Under the pieces are notes generated by a model, which ran no database searches, was not told the DNA's origin, and worked only from the letters and a program-made list of their open reading frames with translations. A program made the translations under genes and the position numbers. From an uncultured Corynebacterium sp. (GTDB lineage Bacteria > Actinomycetota > Actinomycetes > Mycobacteriales > Mycobacteriaceae), in contig NZ_CAMIFY010000001.1 in assembly GCF_946222985.1 (NCBI RefSeq), positions 1 to 64,000 on the forward strand: a stretch of 64,000 nucleotides of DNA, written 5' to 3'. Of this stretch, positions 45,062 through 54,076 are shown piece after piece; the stretch's first letter is position 1, and each line of letters opens with the position of its first letter.

Positions 45062-45370
45062 CTACCCCAGGCGACCGCGGCCCATGCGCAGCAGGGCGGC
45101 GGCGATCGCGGGGCCCTCGGGGCCGAGCTCGTCGCGGAACTCGTTGATGATCTGCACCTCGCGCGTGTGCACCAGGCGAGTGCCGCCGGAACCCATGCGG
45201 GTCTTGCCGACGGCCTTGCTCACTTCGGTGCGGCGGCGCACGGCCTCGATGATGATGTTGTCGAGCCGGTTGATCTCGTCGCGGTACTTCTCGATCTCCG
45301 CCGAGCTCAACGGATCGTCGGTGCCGGTGGGGGTGCGGACCTCGAAGGCCTCGATGAGATCATCGTTCAT
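45062..45370 (-). CDS. Chorismate mutase (short AroQ, actinobacterial type)
   Basis: 102 residues. Converts chorismate to prephenate for Phe/Tyr synthesis. Motifs: SSAEIEKYRDEINRLDNIII, VRRRTEVSKAVGKTRMGSGG and TREVQIINEFRDELG, matching the small cytoplasmic chorismate mutase of C. glutamicum and M. tuberculosis (Rv0948c), whose activity is boosted by DAHP synthase. The start at 45370 is preferred to one at 45379 because the -10 box overlaps the latter. Divergent from pcrA, as in relatives. Confidence 0.92.
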   Translation of the reverse strand: MNDDLIEAFEVRTPTGTDDPLSSAEIEKYRDEINRLDNIIIEAVRRRTEVSKAVGKTRMGSGGTRLVHTREVQIINEFRDELGPEGPAIAAALLRMGRGRLG

Positions 45371-45377
45371 GCGTTTC

Positions 45378-45383
45378 ATTGTG
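45378..45383 (-). promoter_or_regulatory. -10-like box of the chorismate mutase gene
   Basis: CACAAT on the minus strand, 7 nt before the ATG at 45370. It faces the pcrA -10 box 26 bp away. Confidence 0.4.
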
Positions 45384-45409
45384 CCAAAAGTGCGATCCGG
45401 GGCCTCGGC

Positions 45410-45415
45410 TAGGCT
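45410..45415 (+). promoter_or_regulatory. -10 box of pcrA, leaderless arrangement
   Basis: TAGGCT followed by 9 nt and then ATG at 45425. Confidence 0.5.
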
Positions 45416-45424
45416 TGGCGCATC

Positions 45425-47932
45425 ATGGTTGATTCGCACGGTTTCGCCCCCAGTTCCACCTCCCCGCTCCCGGCCGGCGTCGCCGGGAACTCGAGCGACG
45501 CCGACTCGAGGGACGCCTTCGGCTCGCGCGACGACCTGCTCGAAGGGCTCAATCCGCCGCAGCGGGCGGCGGTGCTCCACGCGGGGCGGCCGCTGCTCAT
45601 CGTCGCCGGCGCGGGCTCCGGCAAGACGGCGGTGCTGACCAGGCGCATCGCCCACTTGATCGGCGCGCGCGGGGTGCATCCGGGTCAGATCCTGGCCATC
45701 ACGTTCACCAACAAGGCCGCCGCCGAGATGCGCGAGCGCGTCGCGTCCCTGGTGGGCCCGGCGGCGCAGCGGATGTGGGTGGCCACGTTCCACTCGACGT
45801 GCGTGCGCATCCTGCGCATGCAGCACGCGCTGGTGCCGGGGCTCAACTCGAACTTCTCCATCTACGACGCGGATGATTCGCGTCGCCTGTTGTCGATGAT
45901 CGCCCGCGACATGGACCTGGACGTGAAGAAGTTCACGGGCCGGGTGCTGTCGAACCGCATCTCGAATCTCAAGAACGAGCTGATCGGCCCGGACCGCGCG
46001 CTGGCGGACGCGGAGGCCACGCGCAATCCGTTCGACGAGGTGGTGGCGAGGGTCTACCGCGAGTACCAGGGGCGCCTGCGCGGGGCCAACGCCCTGGACT
46101 TCGACGACCTCATCGGCGAGACGGTGCGGATCTTCCGCGAGCACGCCGACGTCGCGGAGTACTACCGCCGCCGTTTCCGCCACGTGCTCGTCGACGAGTA
46201 CCAGGACACCAACCACGCCCAGTACGCGCTGGTCTCCGCGCTGGTGGGCAAGCCGGGCGGGGACGTGCCGCCGAGCGAGCTGTGCGTGGTCGGCGATTCG
46301 GATCAGTCGATCTACGCCTTCCGCGGGGCGACGATCCGCAACATCGAGGAGTTCGAGGAGGATTACCCGGACGCCGAGTCGATCCTGCTGGAGCAGAACT
46401 ACCGGTCGACGCAGACGATCCTGTCGGCGGCCAACGCCCTGATCGCGCGCAACGAGAACCGGCGCGAGAAGAAGCTGTGGACCGACCTCGGCGACGGCGA
46501 GCAGATCAAGGGCTACGTCGCCGACAACGAGCATGACGAAGCCCGGTTCATCGCCAACGAGATCGACGACCTCGTCGACCGGGGGCAGGCGAATTATTCG
46601 GACATCGCGGTGTTCTACCGCACGAACAATTCCTCCCGTCCGCTCGAAGACGTCTTCGTGCGCATGGGCCTGCCGTACACGGTCGTCGGCGGCACGCGCT
46701 TCTACGAGCGCCGCGAGGTCCGGGACATCGTCGCCTACCTGCGGGTGGTGGCCAATCCGGACGACGACGTGTCGATGCGCCGGATCATCAACACCCCGCG
46801 CCGCGGCATCGGCGACAAGGCGCAGTCCCACGTCGCCCTGCACGCCGAGGACACCGGCACCTCCTTCGGCGCCGCCCTGCGCGCGGCGGCCCGCGGCGAG
46901 GTCGCGATGGTCGCGGCGCGTTCGCGCAATGCGATGAAGGGCTTCGTGGAGCTTCTCGACGGCATCGCCGACGACCGCGCGACCGGCGACATCGCCGACA
47001 TCGGTGATCTGGTCGAGGCGATCCTCGGCCGCACGGGGTACCGCGACGAGCTGGAGCGCTCCTCCGATCCGCAGGACGCCACGCGCCTGGACAACCTCAA
47101 CGAGTTGGTTTCGGTCGCGCGCGAGTTCGCGGCGGAGGCGGCGCTGCAGGAGGGGCTTGACGACGGTGCGGCGGGCGGTGCGGCCGACGACGGCATGGAC
47201 GACGGGCAGCCGGAGCCGGGCAGCCTGCAGGCGTTCCTCGAGCGGGTGTCGCTGGTCGCCGATGCGGACCAGATCCCGGACGACGAGCGCGGCGTCGTCA
47301 CGCTGATGACCCTGCACACGGCCAAGGGCCTGGAGTTTCCCGTCGTGTTCGTCACCGGGTGGGAGGACGGGCAGTTCCCGCACCTGCGCGCGATGGGCGA
47401 TCCGAAGGAGCTGGCCGAGGAGCGTCGCTTGGCGTACGTGGGGCTGACCCGCGCGCGCAAGCGCCTCTACATCTCGCGGGCGCAGACGCGCTCGTCGTGG
47501 GGTTCACCGCAGAACAACCCGCCGTCGCGGTTCCTGGGCGAGATCCCCGACGAGTTGGTCGAGTGGCTGCGCGAGGAGCCGGAGACCTCGTGGGGCGGGG
47601 GAGCGGCCTTCGGTCGCGGAACCGGATCGCGGTCCGGGTTCGGCGGCGGGGGCGGCGGATTCGGCCGCTCGGGCCGCTCCGGCGGTGGCGGCGGGTTCGG
47701 GTCGAATTCCGGTGCCGGCGTGGGGGCCGGCGTCGGTTCGGCCGGTGGCCGCAAGAAGAACAAGGAGTTGCAGCTGACCGCGGGCGACAAGGTCGTCCAC
47801 GACAAGTACGGGCTGGGCACCGTGTTGACTGTCGACGGCGTCGGCGCGCGGGCGACGGCCACCATCGACTTCGGCTCGGCCGGCAAGGTGCGCCTGATGC
47901 TCATCGGCGGACTGCCGATGGAGAAGCTCTAA
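45425..47932 (+). CDS. pcrA: ATP-dependent DNA helicase PcrA/UvrD
   Basis: 835 residues, superfamily 1A. Walker A IVAGAGSGKTAVL, motif Ia AITFTNKAAAEMRERV, Walker B VLVDEYQDTNHAQY, motif III VVGDSDQSIYAFRGA, motif IV LEQNYRST, motif V TLMTLHTAKGLEFPVVFVTG and motif VI YVGLTRARKRLYI. It works in nucleotide-excision repair and in removing RNA polymerase or RecA filaments. Two species-specific acidic or Gly-rich insertions are visible: near 580-600, and at about 720-775 before the Tudor-like C-terminal domain (AGDKVVHDKYGLGTVLTVDG), which contacts RNA polymerase in homologues. Confidence 0.97.
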   Translation: MVDSHGFAPSSTSPLPAGVAGNSSDADSRDAFGSRDDLLEGLNPPQRAAVLHAGRPLLIVAGAGSGKTAVLTRRIAHLIGARGVHPGQILAITFTNKAAAEMRERVASLVGPAAQRMWVATFHSTCVRILRMQHALVPGLNSNFSIYDADDSRRLLSMIARDMDLDVKKFTGRVLSNRISNLKNELIGPDRALADAEATRNPFDEVVARVYREYQGRLRGANALDFDDLIGETVRIFREHADVAEYYRRRFRHVLVDEYQDTNHAQYALVSALVGKPGGDVPPSELCVVGDSDQSIYAFRGATIRNIEEFEEDYPDAESILLEQNYRSTQTILSAANALIARNENRREKKLWTDLGDGEQIKGYVADNEHDEARFIANEIDDLVDRGQANYSDIAVFYRTNNSSRPLEDVFVRMGLPYTVVGGTRFYERREVRDIVAYLRVVANPDDDVSMRRIINTPRRGIGDKAQSHVALHAEDTGTSFGAALRAAARGEVAMVAARSRNAMKGFVELLDGIADDRATGDIADIGDLVEAILGRTGYRDELERSSDPQDATRLDNLNELVSVAREFAAEAALQEGLDDGAAGGAADDGMDDGQPEPGSLQAFLERVSLVADADQIPDDERGVVTLMTLHTAKGLEFPVVFVTGWEDGQFPHLRAMGDPKELAEERRLAYVGLTRARKRLYISRAQTRSSWGSPQNNPPSRFLGEIPDELVEWLREEPETSWGGGAAFGRGTGSRSGFGGGGGGFGRSGRSGGGGGFGSNSGAGVGAGVGSAGGRKKNKELQLTAGDKVVHDKYGLGTVLTVDGVGARATATIDFGSAGKVRLMLIGGLPMEKL

Positions 47933-47943
47933 CGGTCGGTGCT

Positions 47944-48489
47944 CTAGCGCTTCTTCTTGGCGGTGATCCAGCAGGTGATCGTCGCGTCCTGGACCAGCGT
48001 GCCCTCGGAGTCGACGAGTTCGATGCGCACGTCGAGGTTGCGGCCGCCGGTCTCCGGGGTGATCGCCGCGAAGTCCGGCAGATCGGCGGTGGCGGTGGCG
48101 GTGAGGCCGCCCTTGGAGATCTTCTGGTAATTCGTCGTCATGCTCTTGGGCACCCAGCGGTGCGACGCGGGCACCGACGCCTCGCACAGCATGCCCATGA
48201 CGAACTCCGCCAGGTTGCAGGCGGCGATGGCGTGGAACGTGCCGATGTGGTTCTGCACGCCCCACCACTTCGGCGCGGTGGCGACCGCGCGGCCGGGCTC
48301 CATCGACTTCAGGTGCGGCAGGGAGGTCCGGAAGTACGGGGCCTTCAGCGACACCGCGGCGGAGAACAGGCGGGTGCCGATCACGGGGATGCCGGAGAGT
48401 TTCTTCCACGCACCGAGGGTCGACGTGGGTTTCGCGGGCTTGGTCTGCGTGGCGGGAAGGTCGCCGCGGGGCGTGCTGCTGTCGGTCAT
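47944..48489 (-). CDS. Hotdog-fold protein (DUF4442, thioesterase-like)
   Basis: 181 residues. The segment GVQNHIGTFHAIAACNLAEF followed by VMGMLCEASVPASHRWVPKS and YQKISKGGLTATATAD matches the DUF4442/PaaI-like hotdog fold; N-H-x-G-T with downstream Glu is consistent with thioesterase activity, not demonstrated. It converges with pcrA, with 11 nt between stops. Confidence 0.8.
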   Translation of the reverse strand: MTDSSTPRGDLPATQTKPAKPTSTLGAWKKLSGIPVIGTRLFSAAVSLKAPYFRTSLPHLKSMEPGRAVATAPKWWGVQNHIGTFHAIAACNLAEFVMGMLCEASVPASHRWVPKSMTTNYQKISKGGLTATATADLPDFAAITPETGGRNLDVRIELVDSEGTLVQDATITCWITAKKKR

Positions 48490-48495
48490 TCCATC

Positions 48496-48501
48496 AGGGT
48501 A
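48496..48501 (-). promoter_or_regulatory. -10 box of the hotdog-fold gene, leaderless arrangement
   Basis: TACCCT on the minus strand, 6 nt before the ATG at 48489. Confidence 0.55.
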
Positions 48502-48629
48502 GGTCGCCGGGTTCGGCGGGCGCGGGCGAATCGGGAAGAACCGTCGGGGAGCACGAAGGCCGGCCCCGCGGAATGCGGGACCGGCCGGAAAAGCGGGGTG
48601 AAAGTCGCGGGGACTTTCGGGTGGAGTGC

Positions 48630-49352
48630 TTAGAGCAGGCCGCCGGCGACGACGTCGAGGCCGCGCTGGAGGAACCAGGACACCGGGTCGACCGGGGTGG
48701 TGCCGTCGGGGTGGATCTCGAAGTGCAGGTGGGTGCCGGTGGAGAAACCGCGGTTGCCCATGCCGCCGATGACCTGGCCGGCGGAGACGCGCTCGCCCAC
48801 GGCGACGCCGAGGGACTCGAGGTGGCCGTAGACGGACACGGCGCCGTCGTCGTGCTGGACGCGGATCCACTGGCCGTAGCCCTGCGCCGGGCCGGAGTCG
48901 ACGACGGTGCCGTCCATGACCGACATGATCGGCGTGTTGGTGACGTTGGCGATGTCGATGCCGGCGTGGAACGAACCCCAGCGCGGGCCGAATCCGGAGG
49001 TGAAGGCGCCGAGGGCCGGCACCGACAGCTGCGGGGCGCGGGCGGCGCGGTCGGCGGCCAGGCGCGCGTCGTTGTACTGCAGCGCGGTGGCCAGCTGGGT
49101 GCCGAGGTCGGAGGCCGGACGGAAGTCGTGGGCCAGCAGAACCGTCGGGGTGGTGGACAGCTGGGCCTCGGAGCCCTCCTGGGCGACGAGGTCCTTGTCG
49201 GTGTCCTTCACGTCGTCGGCGGCGGCGGTGGCCGCGGCGCCGGAGACGGAGACGGCGGAAGAGGTCAGCGCGACCATTGCGATGCGGCTCTTGATGGACT
49301 TGCCCCGCTTGCGGTGGGCACCGGCCTTGCGTCGCGTGATGGTCTGCGTCAC
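48630..49352 (-). CDS. Secreted M23 (LytM-type) peptidase
   Basis: 240 residues from a GTG preceded by AGGGGAA. Long basic n-region, hydrophobic stretch (IAMVALTSSAVSVSGAAATA) and a likely AxA cut before DDVKD. M23 core: GFGPRWGSFHAGIDIANV (HxxxD), YGHLESLGVAVGERVSAGQV and GTHLHFEIHPDG (HxH); the zinc ligands and catalytic His are present, so an active glycyl or D,D-endopeptidase on peptidoglycan is expected. The long GTTAC-rich region upstream suggests tight control. Confidence 0.92.
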   Translation of the reverse strand: MTQTITRRKAGAHRKRGKSIKSRIAMVALTSSAVSVSGAAATAAADDVKDTDKDLVAQEGSEAQLSTTPTVLLAHDFRPASDLGTQLATALQYNDARLAADRAARAPQLSVPALGAFTSGFGPRWGSFHAGIDIANVTNTPIMSVMDGTVVDSGPAQGYGQWIRVQHDDGAVSVYGHLESLGVAVGERVSAGQVIGGMGNRGFSTGTHLHFEIHPDGTTPVDPVSWFLQRGLDVVAGGLL

Positions 49353-49821
49353 GTTGATTCCCCTGATTCCTGTGGTTCTGCGGTTACTTCGGGCCTCATG
49401 TAACGGCTCGAGGCCACAAAACGTAACCATGTCGTTATGCAGCGGAGGTAACGATAACGAAACGGACACTCTCGAGCAAGCCGTTTCGATGGAATCGGTT
49501 GATTGCGTGACCTGTCCCTCATTTTGCGGTTTTCGTGCAGTTCTCCGAAGTCCCATTGCGTCACATCAACCCCACTGGTTATGAATCTGGAAGGTCGTGA
49601 GCGTCGCCTCGTCGGATTGCCACCCCCGTTCGCACCCCCATGTATCGAAGGTGGTTAACGGCGTCGCAGGTAACCGCGATCGAAAGTGGGCCATGAACGC
49701 GGTCGCGGACGCCGGAGGGGAAGTCGGAGCCGTTGCGTCGCCCGTGGCCGCGTCGGCCGTCGTGATCCGCTCGTCGCGATACTCTCGTCCAAGATGATTC
49801 GGGTGAAAGGACGGCTTCGAA
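49353..49821. other. Long divergent regulatory region with GTTAC repeats
   Basis: 469 bp between the divergent M23 and DUF6350 genes. It has lower GC than neighbours and no gene I can support. On the minus strand the 120 bp nearest the M23 start hold CGTTAT, CGTTACC, ATAACG, GGTTACG, CGTTACA and GTAACC. A 7-bp TCGTTAT/ATAACGA and an 8-bp CGAAACGG/CCGTTTCG inverted repeat are also present. The GTAAC/GTTAC theme recalls MtrA-type control of cell-wall hydrolase genes in corynebacteria; this is inference. Confidence 0.5.
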
Positions 49822-51663
49822 GTGAGTGACGCCAATTCGCGCAAGCGGACCTCCGGGCGAGGGGCCCGCAGCACGGGTCCGTCGTCCCGTCGCGCCCGCG
49901 GTCGCACGCCGCGCCGTGATCCGGCGCGCGCGGTCGAGGTGTCCTCGACGCCGGCCGCGCCCGTCGCACGTCGTGGGGCGGCGTCCTCGGCGGCCGCGAC
50001 GGCGACCGTTGACGCGCCTCCGGCCGGGGATCCCCGGCCCGCCGCCACGTCGGCGCGCACCGACCGCATCCGTCGTTATCTTCTCGCCGCCGCGGGCGTC
50101 CACGGCGTCGCGCTGCTGCTGATCATTTCCGTGGCCGTCATCGGCGTCACGGTCGCCGGCGGCGGCTTCACGCCGTTGCCGGCGACGATCGCGTCGTCGT
50201 GGATGCTGCTCAACCTCGGCCCGTTCGGGTTCGGCGGCACGGATCTGGGGCTGGTGCCCGCATTGCCGGCGATGTTCTTCTTCGTCGCGGTGGCCAGGCG
50301 CGTGCGCCGGGAGGTCTCCGGGCCGGTGAGCATCCGCGACGTGCGCACGCTCGTCGCGGTGTTCCTCGGCGTCCCCGTGGCCTTGACGGTCATCGCCTGG
50401 TTGATGCTGTGGGACGCCTCGGGCGTGCTGCGCATCGACGCACCCTTCTTCCCGTCGGCGCTGGGCGCCACGCTGGCCATCCATGCCGCCGCGGTGCTGG
50501 CGGGCATGGGGCCGCGCCTGTTGCGCGCCATCTTGCGCAGGCGCGCCTGGCCGGAGTGGCCGCTCGGGTCGCTGCGCTTGGCCGCCTCGTACGTCACGTG
50601 GTTGTGGATCGCCGGCGCGATCGCCGTGCTCGCGTCGATGGCCTGGCATCACGGGGCGGTGCGCGAGACGCTGTCCATCGCCGACGGCCCCGGGGCGATG
50701 GCCGGTCTGGTGCTGTTGTCCGTCGCCTACCTTCCCAACGTCGCCTTCGCCGCCGCGGGCGTGCTCTCCGGGGCCCCGGCCAACGTGGGCGTCGCCGAGG
50801 CGGGGCTGTTCGCGGTCACGTCCGGCACCCTGCCGCCGTTGCCGACGCTGGCGGCGATGCCGCAGTCCCATCTGTCCATGGCCTTCGGCGTCCTTCTCGC
50901 GGTGCCGGTGCTCATCGCCGTGTGGCGGGTCCATCGGCATCTGCGCGACGGTGCCTCGGATCGCCCGTACGTCGAGGTCGTCGTCGCGGCGTTGATGACC
51001 GGCGTGATCGTCGCGGTCCTCGCCCTGCTGATGGGCGGTGAGCTGGGCCAGTACGGCTGGTCCGGCGTCAATTGGTGGCTGGCCGGCGTGCTCGCGTCGG
51101 TGTGGCTGGTCGTCCCGGGTGCGCTCGTGGTGGTCATGGTCGCCGGATTCCCGCGCGGCGATGCGGCGGTGGAGGTCGAGCCCGAACCGGAGGCCCCGGT
51201 TGAGGGTGAGCAGGCCACGGCCGAGGAGACGGAGTCGGAAGCCGCGGTCGACGAGCCCGAGCAGGAGATCGGCGAAACCGACGCCGATGAGCGCGAGGAC
51301 GGAGAGTCCGAGGGCGAGTCGCTTGACGACGGCACCGCCGACGCGGGCGAGGAATCACCGGTTTCCGAGGTGGCGGACGGTGCCGGCAACGACACCGACA
51401 CCGATACCGACGCCGAAACCGAAGTCGACGACGCTGAAGTGGCGGATCCCGAAGCGGACGGCTCCGACGTCGTGATCGGGCGGGCCGTGCGCGTCGCAAA
51501 GCCCGAGCCCGCCGGCACCGATTCCAACGCCGACGCAGACGACGCCACCGCCACCGATGTCGTGCCCGAGGGTGACGACACCGCCTCCGACACCGCCACC
51601 GATGTCGCGCCCGACGGCGACGACGCCACGGGCGAGGCGGCGGGCGACGACGCCCGTTCCTGA
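49822..51663 (+). CDS. DUF6350 polytopic membrane protein with acidic tail
   Basis: 613 residues from a GTG. A basic, Arg-rich N-terminus (about 80 residues) precedes about 9-10 hydrophobic segments (90-445) with AGGGFTPLPATIASSWMLLN, MAGLVLLSVAYLPNVAFAAA and LPPLPTLAAMPQSHLSMAFG. This pattern is that of DUF6350, found next to purN-purH in corynebacteria and mycobacteria, function unknown. From about 445 to the end the protein is a low-complexity acidic tail with a repeated Asp-Thr tract (NDTDTDTDAETEVDD), probably cytoplasmic and disordered. Confidence 0.85.
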   Translation: MSDANSRKRTSGRGARSTGPSSRRARGRTPRRDPARAVEVSSTPAAPVARRGAASSAAATATVDAPPAGDPRPAATSARTDRIRRYLLAAAGVHGVALLLIISVAVIGVTVAGGGFTPLPATIASSWMLLNLGPFGFGGTDLGLVPALPAMFFFVAVARRVRREVSGPVSIRDVRTLVAVFLGVPVALTVIAWLMLWDASGVLRIDAPFFPSALGATLAIHAAAVLAGMGPRLLRAILRRRAWPEWPLGSLRLAASYVTWLWIAGAIAVLASMAWHHGAVRETLSIADGPGAMAGLVLLSVAYLPNVAFAAAGVLSGAPANVGVAEAGLFAVTSGTLPPLPTLAAMPQSHLSMAFGVLLAVPVLIAVWRVHRHLRDGASDRPYVEVVVAALMTGVIVAVLALLMGGELGQYGWSGVNWWLAGVLASVWLVVPGALVVVMVAGFPRGDAAVEVEPEPEAPVEGEQATAEETESEAAVDEPEQEIGETDADEREDGESEGESLDDGTADAGEESPVSEVADGAGNDTDTDTDAETEVDDAEVADPEADGSDVVIGRAVRVAKPEPAGTDSNADADDATATDVVPEGDDTASDTATDVAPDGDDATGEAAGDDARS

Positions 51664-51700
51664 CCGGGGGAGGGCCCTCCGAGCCATCCGGGCCGGTGGG

Positions 51701-51706
51701 TAGACT
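51701..51706 (+). promoter_or_regulatory. -10 box of purN-purH, leaderless arrangement
   Basis: TAGACT followed by 8 nt and then GTG at 51715, with no ribosome-binding site. Confidence 0.6.
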
Positions 51707-51714
51707 CTTCATCC

Positions 51715-52374
51715 GTGACCGAATCACAACGCGCCCCGGCACCCGAGCAGGAGGCGGTCCCCGATTCCACCGCGCCGATGACCATCGTCGTCTTGGCGTC
51801 CGGAACGGGTTCGCTGCTGCAGTCGATGCTCGACACGCTCGATGCGACGCGCGTGCGCGTCGTGGCGGTCGGCTCCGACAAGGATTGCCGCGCCCTCGAA
51901 CGCGCCGAGGCGGCGGGCATCGCCACCTTCCGGGTCCCGTTCGACGACGCGGCCCGCGCCGATCGCGCGGGCTGGGATGCACGGCTGTTGGCCGCCGTGA
52001 GCGAGCACGACCCCGACGTCGTCGTCTCGGCCGGTTTCATGCGCATCCTCGGGCAGGCGTTCATCGACGCGTTCCCGGACCGCATCATCAACACCCACCC
52101 GGCCCTGCTGCCGTCGTTTCCCGGCGCGCACGCGGTGCCGGATGCCCTGGCGCACGGGGTGAAGGTCACCGGGACGACCGTGCACATCGTCGACGCGGGC
52201 GTCGACACCGGACCGATTCTCGCGCAGCGGGCCGTGGCCGTCGAGGACGGCGATACGGTGGACTCGTTGCACGAACGCATCAAGATCGTCGAGCGTCGGC
52301 TGCTCGTCGACGTTCTCCACACCATCTCGGAACGCGGAATCACGCGCGACGGACGAAAGGCGAATTTCTCATGA
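51715..52374 (+). CDS. purN: Phosphoribosylglycinamide formyltransferase
   Basis: 219 residues. Adds a formyl group to GAR using 10-formyl-THF in purine synthesis. Motifs: VVLASGTGSLLQSML, DVVVSAGFMRILG, NTHPALLPSFPGAHAVPDAL and GTTVHIVDAGVDTGPILAQ with the catalytic Asp/His. An N-terminal extension of about 20 residues is non-conserved. It overlaps purH by 4 nt (ATGA). Confidence 0.95.
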   Translation: MTESQRAPAPEQEAVPDSTAPMTIVVLASGTGSLLQSMLDTLDATRVRVVAVGSDKDCRALERAEAAGIATFRVPFDDAARADRAGWDARLLAAVSEHDPDVVVSAGFMRILGQAFIDAFPDRIINTHPALLPSFPGAHAVPDALAHGVKVTGTTVHIVDAGVDTGPILAQRAVAVEDGDTVDSLHERIKIVERRLLVDVLHTISERGITRDGRKANFS

Positions 52375-54005
52375 CCCAGGATCTCGGCAGCATGGAACGC
52401 AAGCCCATCAAGCGCGCACTCATCAGCGTCTACGACAAGACCGGGCTCGAGGACCTCGCCCGAGCGCTCCACGACGGCGGCGTGCAGATCGTCTCCACCG
52501 GCTCGACCGCCTCGCGCATCGCCGACGCCGGCGTGCCGGTCACCCCGGTCGAGGAGCTCACCGGTTTCCCGGAGTGCCTCGAGGGCCGGGTCAAGACGCT
52601 GCACCCGCGCGTTCACGCCGGCATCCTCGCCGACACCCGCAAGGACGATCACCTGTCGCAGCTCGAGGACCTGGGCGTCGAGCCGTTCCAGCTGGTGGTC
52701 GTCAACCTGTACCCGTTCACCGAGACCGTCGCCTCCGGCGCCGACTTCGACGCCTGCGTCGAACAGATCGACATCGGCGGCCCGTCGATGGTCCGCGCCG
52801 CGGCGAAGAACCACCCGTCGGTGGCCGTCGTGGTCGACCCGGCCAAGTACGGCGAGGTCGCCGATGCGGTCTCCGGCGGCGGCTTCACCCGCGCCGAGCG
52901 CACGGCCCTGGCCGTCGACGCTTTCCGCCACACCGCGTCCTACGACGTCGCGGTGGCGTCGTGGATGGGCGAGCGCCTCGATGATGAGCCGTCGTCGGCC
53001 GATGCCGCCGAGACCGGTGACTCGACCGAGGCCGTGGCGTTCCCCGAGTGGTTCGGCCACACCTACGAGCGTTCCGCCATCCTGCGCTACGGCGAGAACC
53101 CGCACCAGGCCGCGGCCCTCTACGTCGACCCGTCGGCGCCGGCCGGGCTGGCCCAGGCGGAGCAGTTCCACGGCAAGGAGATGAGCTACAACAACTACAC
53201 CGACTCCGACGCCGCATGGCGCGCGGCGTGGGACCACGAGCGTCCGTGCGTGGCCATCATCAAGCACGCCAACCCCTGCGGCATCGCAGTGTCCGACGAG
53301 TCGATCGCCAAGGCCCACCTGGCCGCCCACGCGTGCGACCCGGTCTCGGCGTTCGGCGGCGTCATCGCCGTCAACCGCGAGGTCTCCGTCGCCATGGCCG
53401 AGCAGGTCGCCGAGATCTTCACCGAGGTCATCGTCGCGCCGGGTTACGAGGACGGCGCCGTCGAGGTGCTGAGCAAGAAGAAGAACATCCGCATCCTCCA
53501 GGCCCCGGCCCCGCAGGGCACGGCCACCGAGTACCGCCAGGTCTCCGGCGGCATGCTGCTGCAGGAGCGCGACGCGCTTCAGGCCGACGGCGACGACGCC
53601 GCGAACTGGACCCTGGCAGCCGGCGACGCCGCCGACGACGAGACGCTGGCCGACCTGGTCTTCGCGTGGAACGCGGTGCGCGCCGTGAAGTCCAACGCGA
53701 TCCTGCTGGCCAAGGACGGCGCCACTGTCGGCGTCGGCATGGGCCAGGTCAACCGCGTCGACGCCGCGAAGCTGGCCGTCGAGCGCGCCAACTCGCTGGC
53801 CGGCGACGACGAGCGGGCCCGCGGCGCCGTCGCGGCGTCGGATGCGTTCTTCCCCTTCGCCGACGGTTTCGAGATGCTCGCCGACGCCGGCGTGCGCGCC
53901 GTCGTCCAGCCGGGCGGTTCGATTCGCGACGCCGAGGTCATCGAGGCCGCGAACAAGGCCGGCGTGACCATGTACCTGACGGGCTCGCGCCACTTCGCGC
54001 ACTAG
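52371..54005 (+). CDS. purH: Bifunctional AICAR transformylase / IMP cyclohydrolase
   Basis: 544 residues, completing IMP synthesis. The N-terminal cyclohydrolase domain has RALISVYDKTGLEDLARAL, GRVKTLHPRVHAGILA and DIGGPSMVRAAAKNH. The C-terminal transformylase domain has RYGENPHQAAALY, KHANPCGIAVSD, PVSAFGGVIAVNR and AASDAFFPFADG. Translationally coupled to purN. Confidence 0.97.
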   Translation: MTQDLGSMERKPIKRALISVYDKTGLEDLARALHDGGVQIVSTGSTASRIADAGVPVTPVEELTGFPECLEGRVKTLHPRVHAGILADTRKDDHLSQLEDLGVEPFQLVVVNLYPFTETVASGADFDACVEQIDIGGPSMVRAAAKNHPSVAVVVDPAKYGEVADAVSGGGFTRAERTALAVDAFRHTASYDVAVASWMGERLDDEPSSADAAETGDSTEAVAFPEWFGHTYERSAILRYGENPHQAAALYVDPSAPAGLAQAEQFHGKEMSYNNYTDSDAAWRAAWDHERPCVAIIKHANPCGIAVSDESIAKAHLAAHACDPVSAFGGVIAVNREVSVAMAEQVAEIFTEVIVAPGYEDGAVEVLSKKKNIRILQAPAPQGTATEYRQVSGGMLLQERDALQADGDDAANWTLAAGDAADDETLADLVFAWNAVRAVKSNAILLAKDGATVGVGMGQVNRVDAAKLAVERANSLAGDDERARGAVAASDAFFPFADGFEMLADAGVRAVVQPGGSIRDAEVIEAANKAGVTMYLTGSRHFAH

Positions 54006-54064
54006 AGTCGGCACCCCCCGGGGTTCGAGTTACGCATTGTTCACCGGATGTGGGCTGCGCCACC

Positions 54065-54070
54065 TATGAT
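54065..54070 (+). promoter_or_regulatory. -10 box of the second TetR gene, leaderless arrangement
   Basis: TATGAT followed by 6 nt and then ATG at 54077. Confidence 0.6.
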
Positions 54071-54076
54071 GGGCGC

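Noticed and set aside
49353..49821. c-di-AMP (ydaO-type) riboswitch upstream of the M23 gene
   Set aside because: The conserved core segments could not be found by eye on the minus strand; a covariance search would decide.
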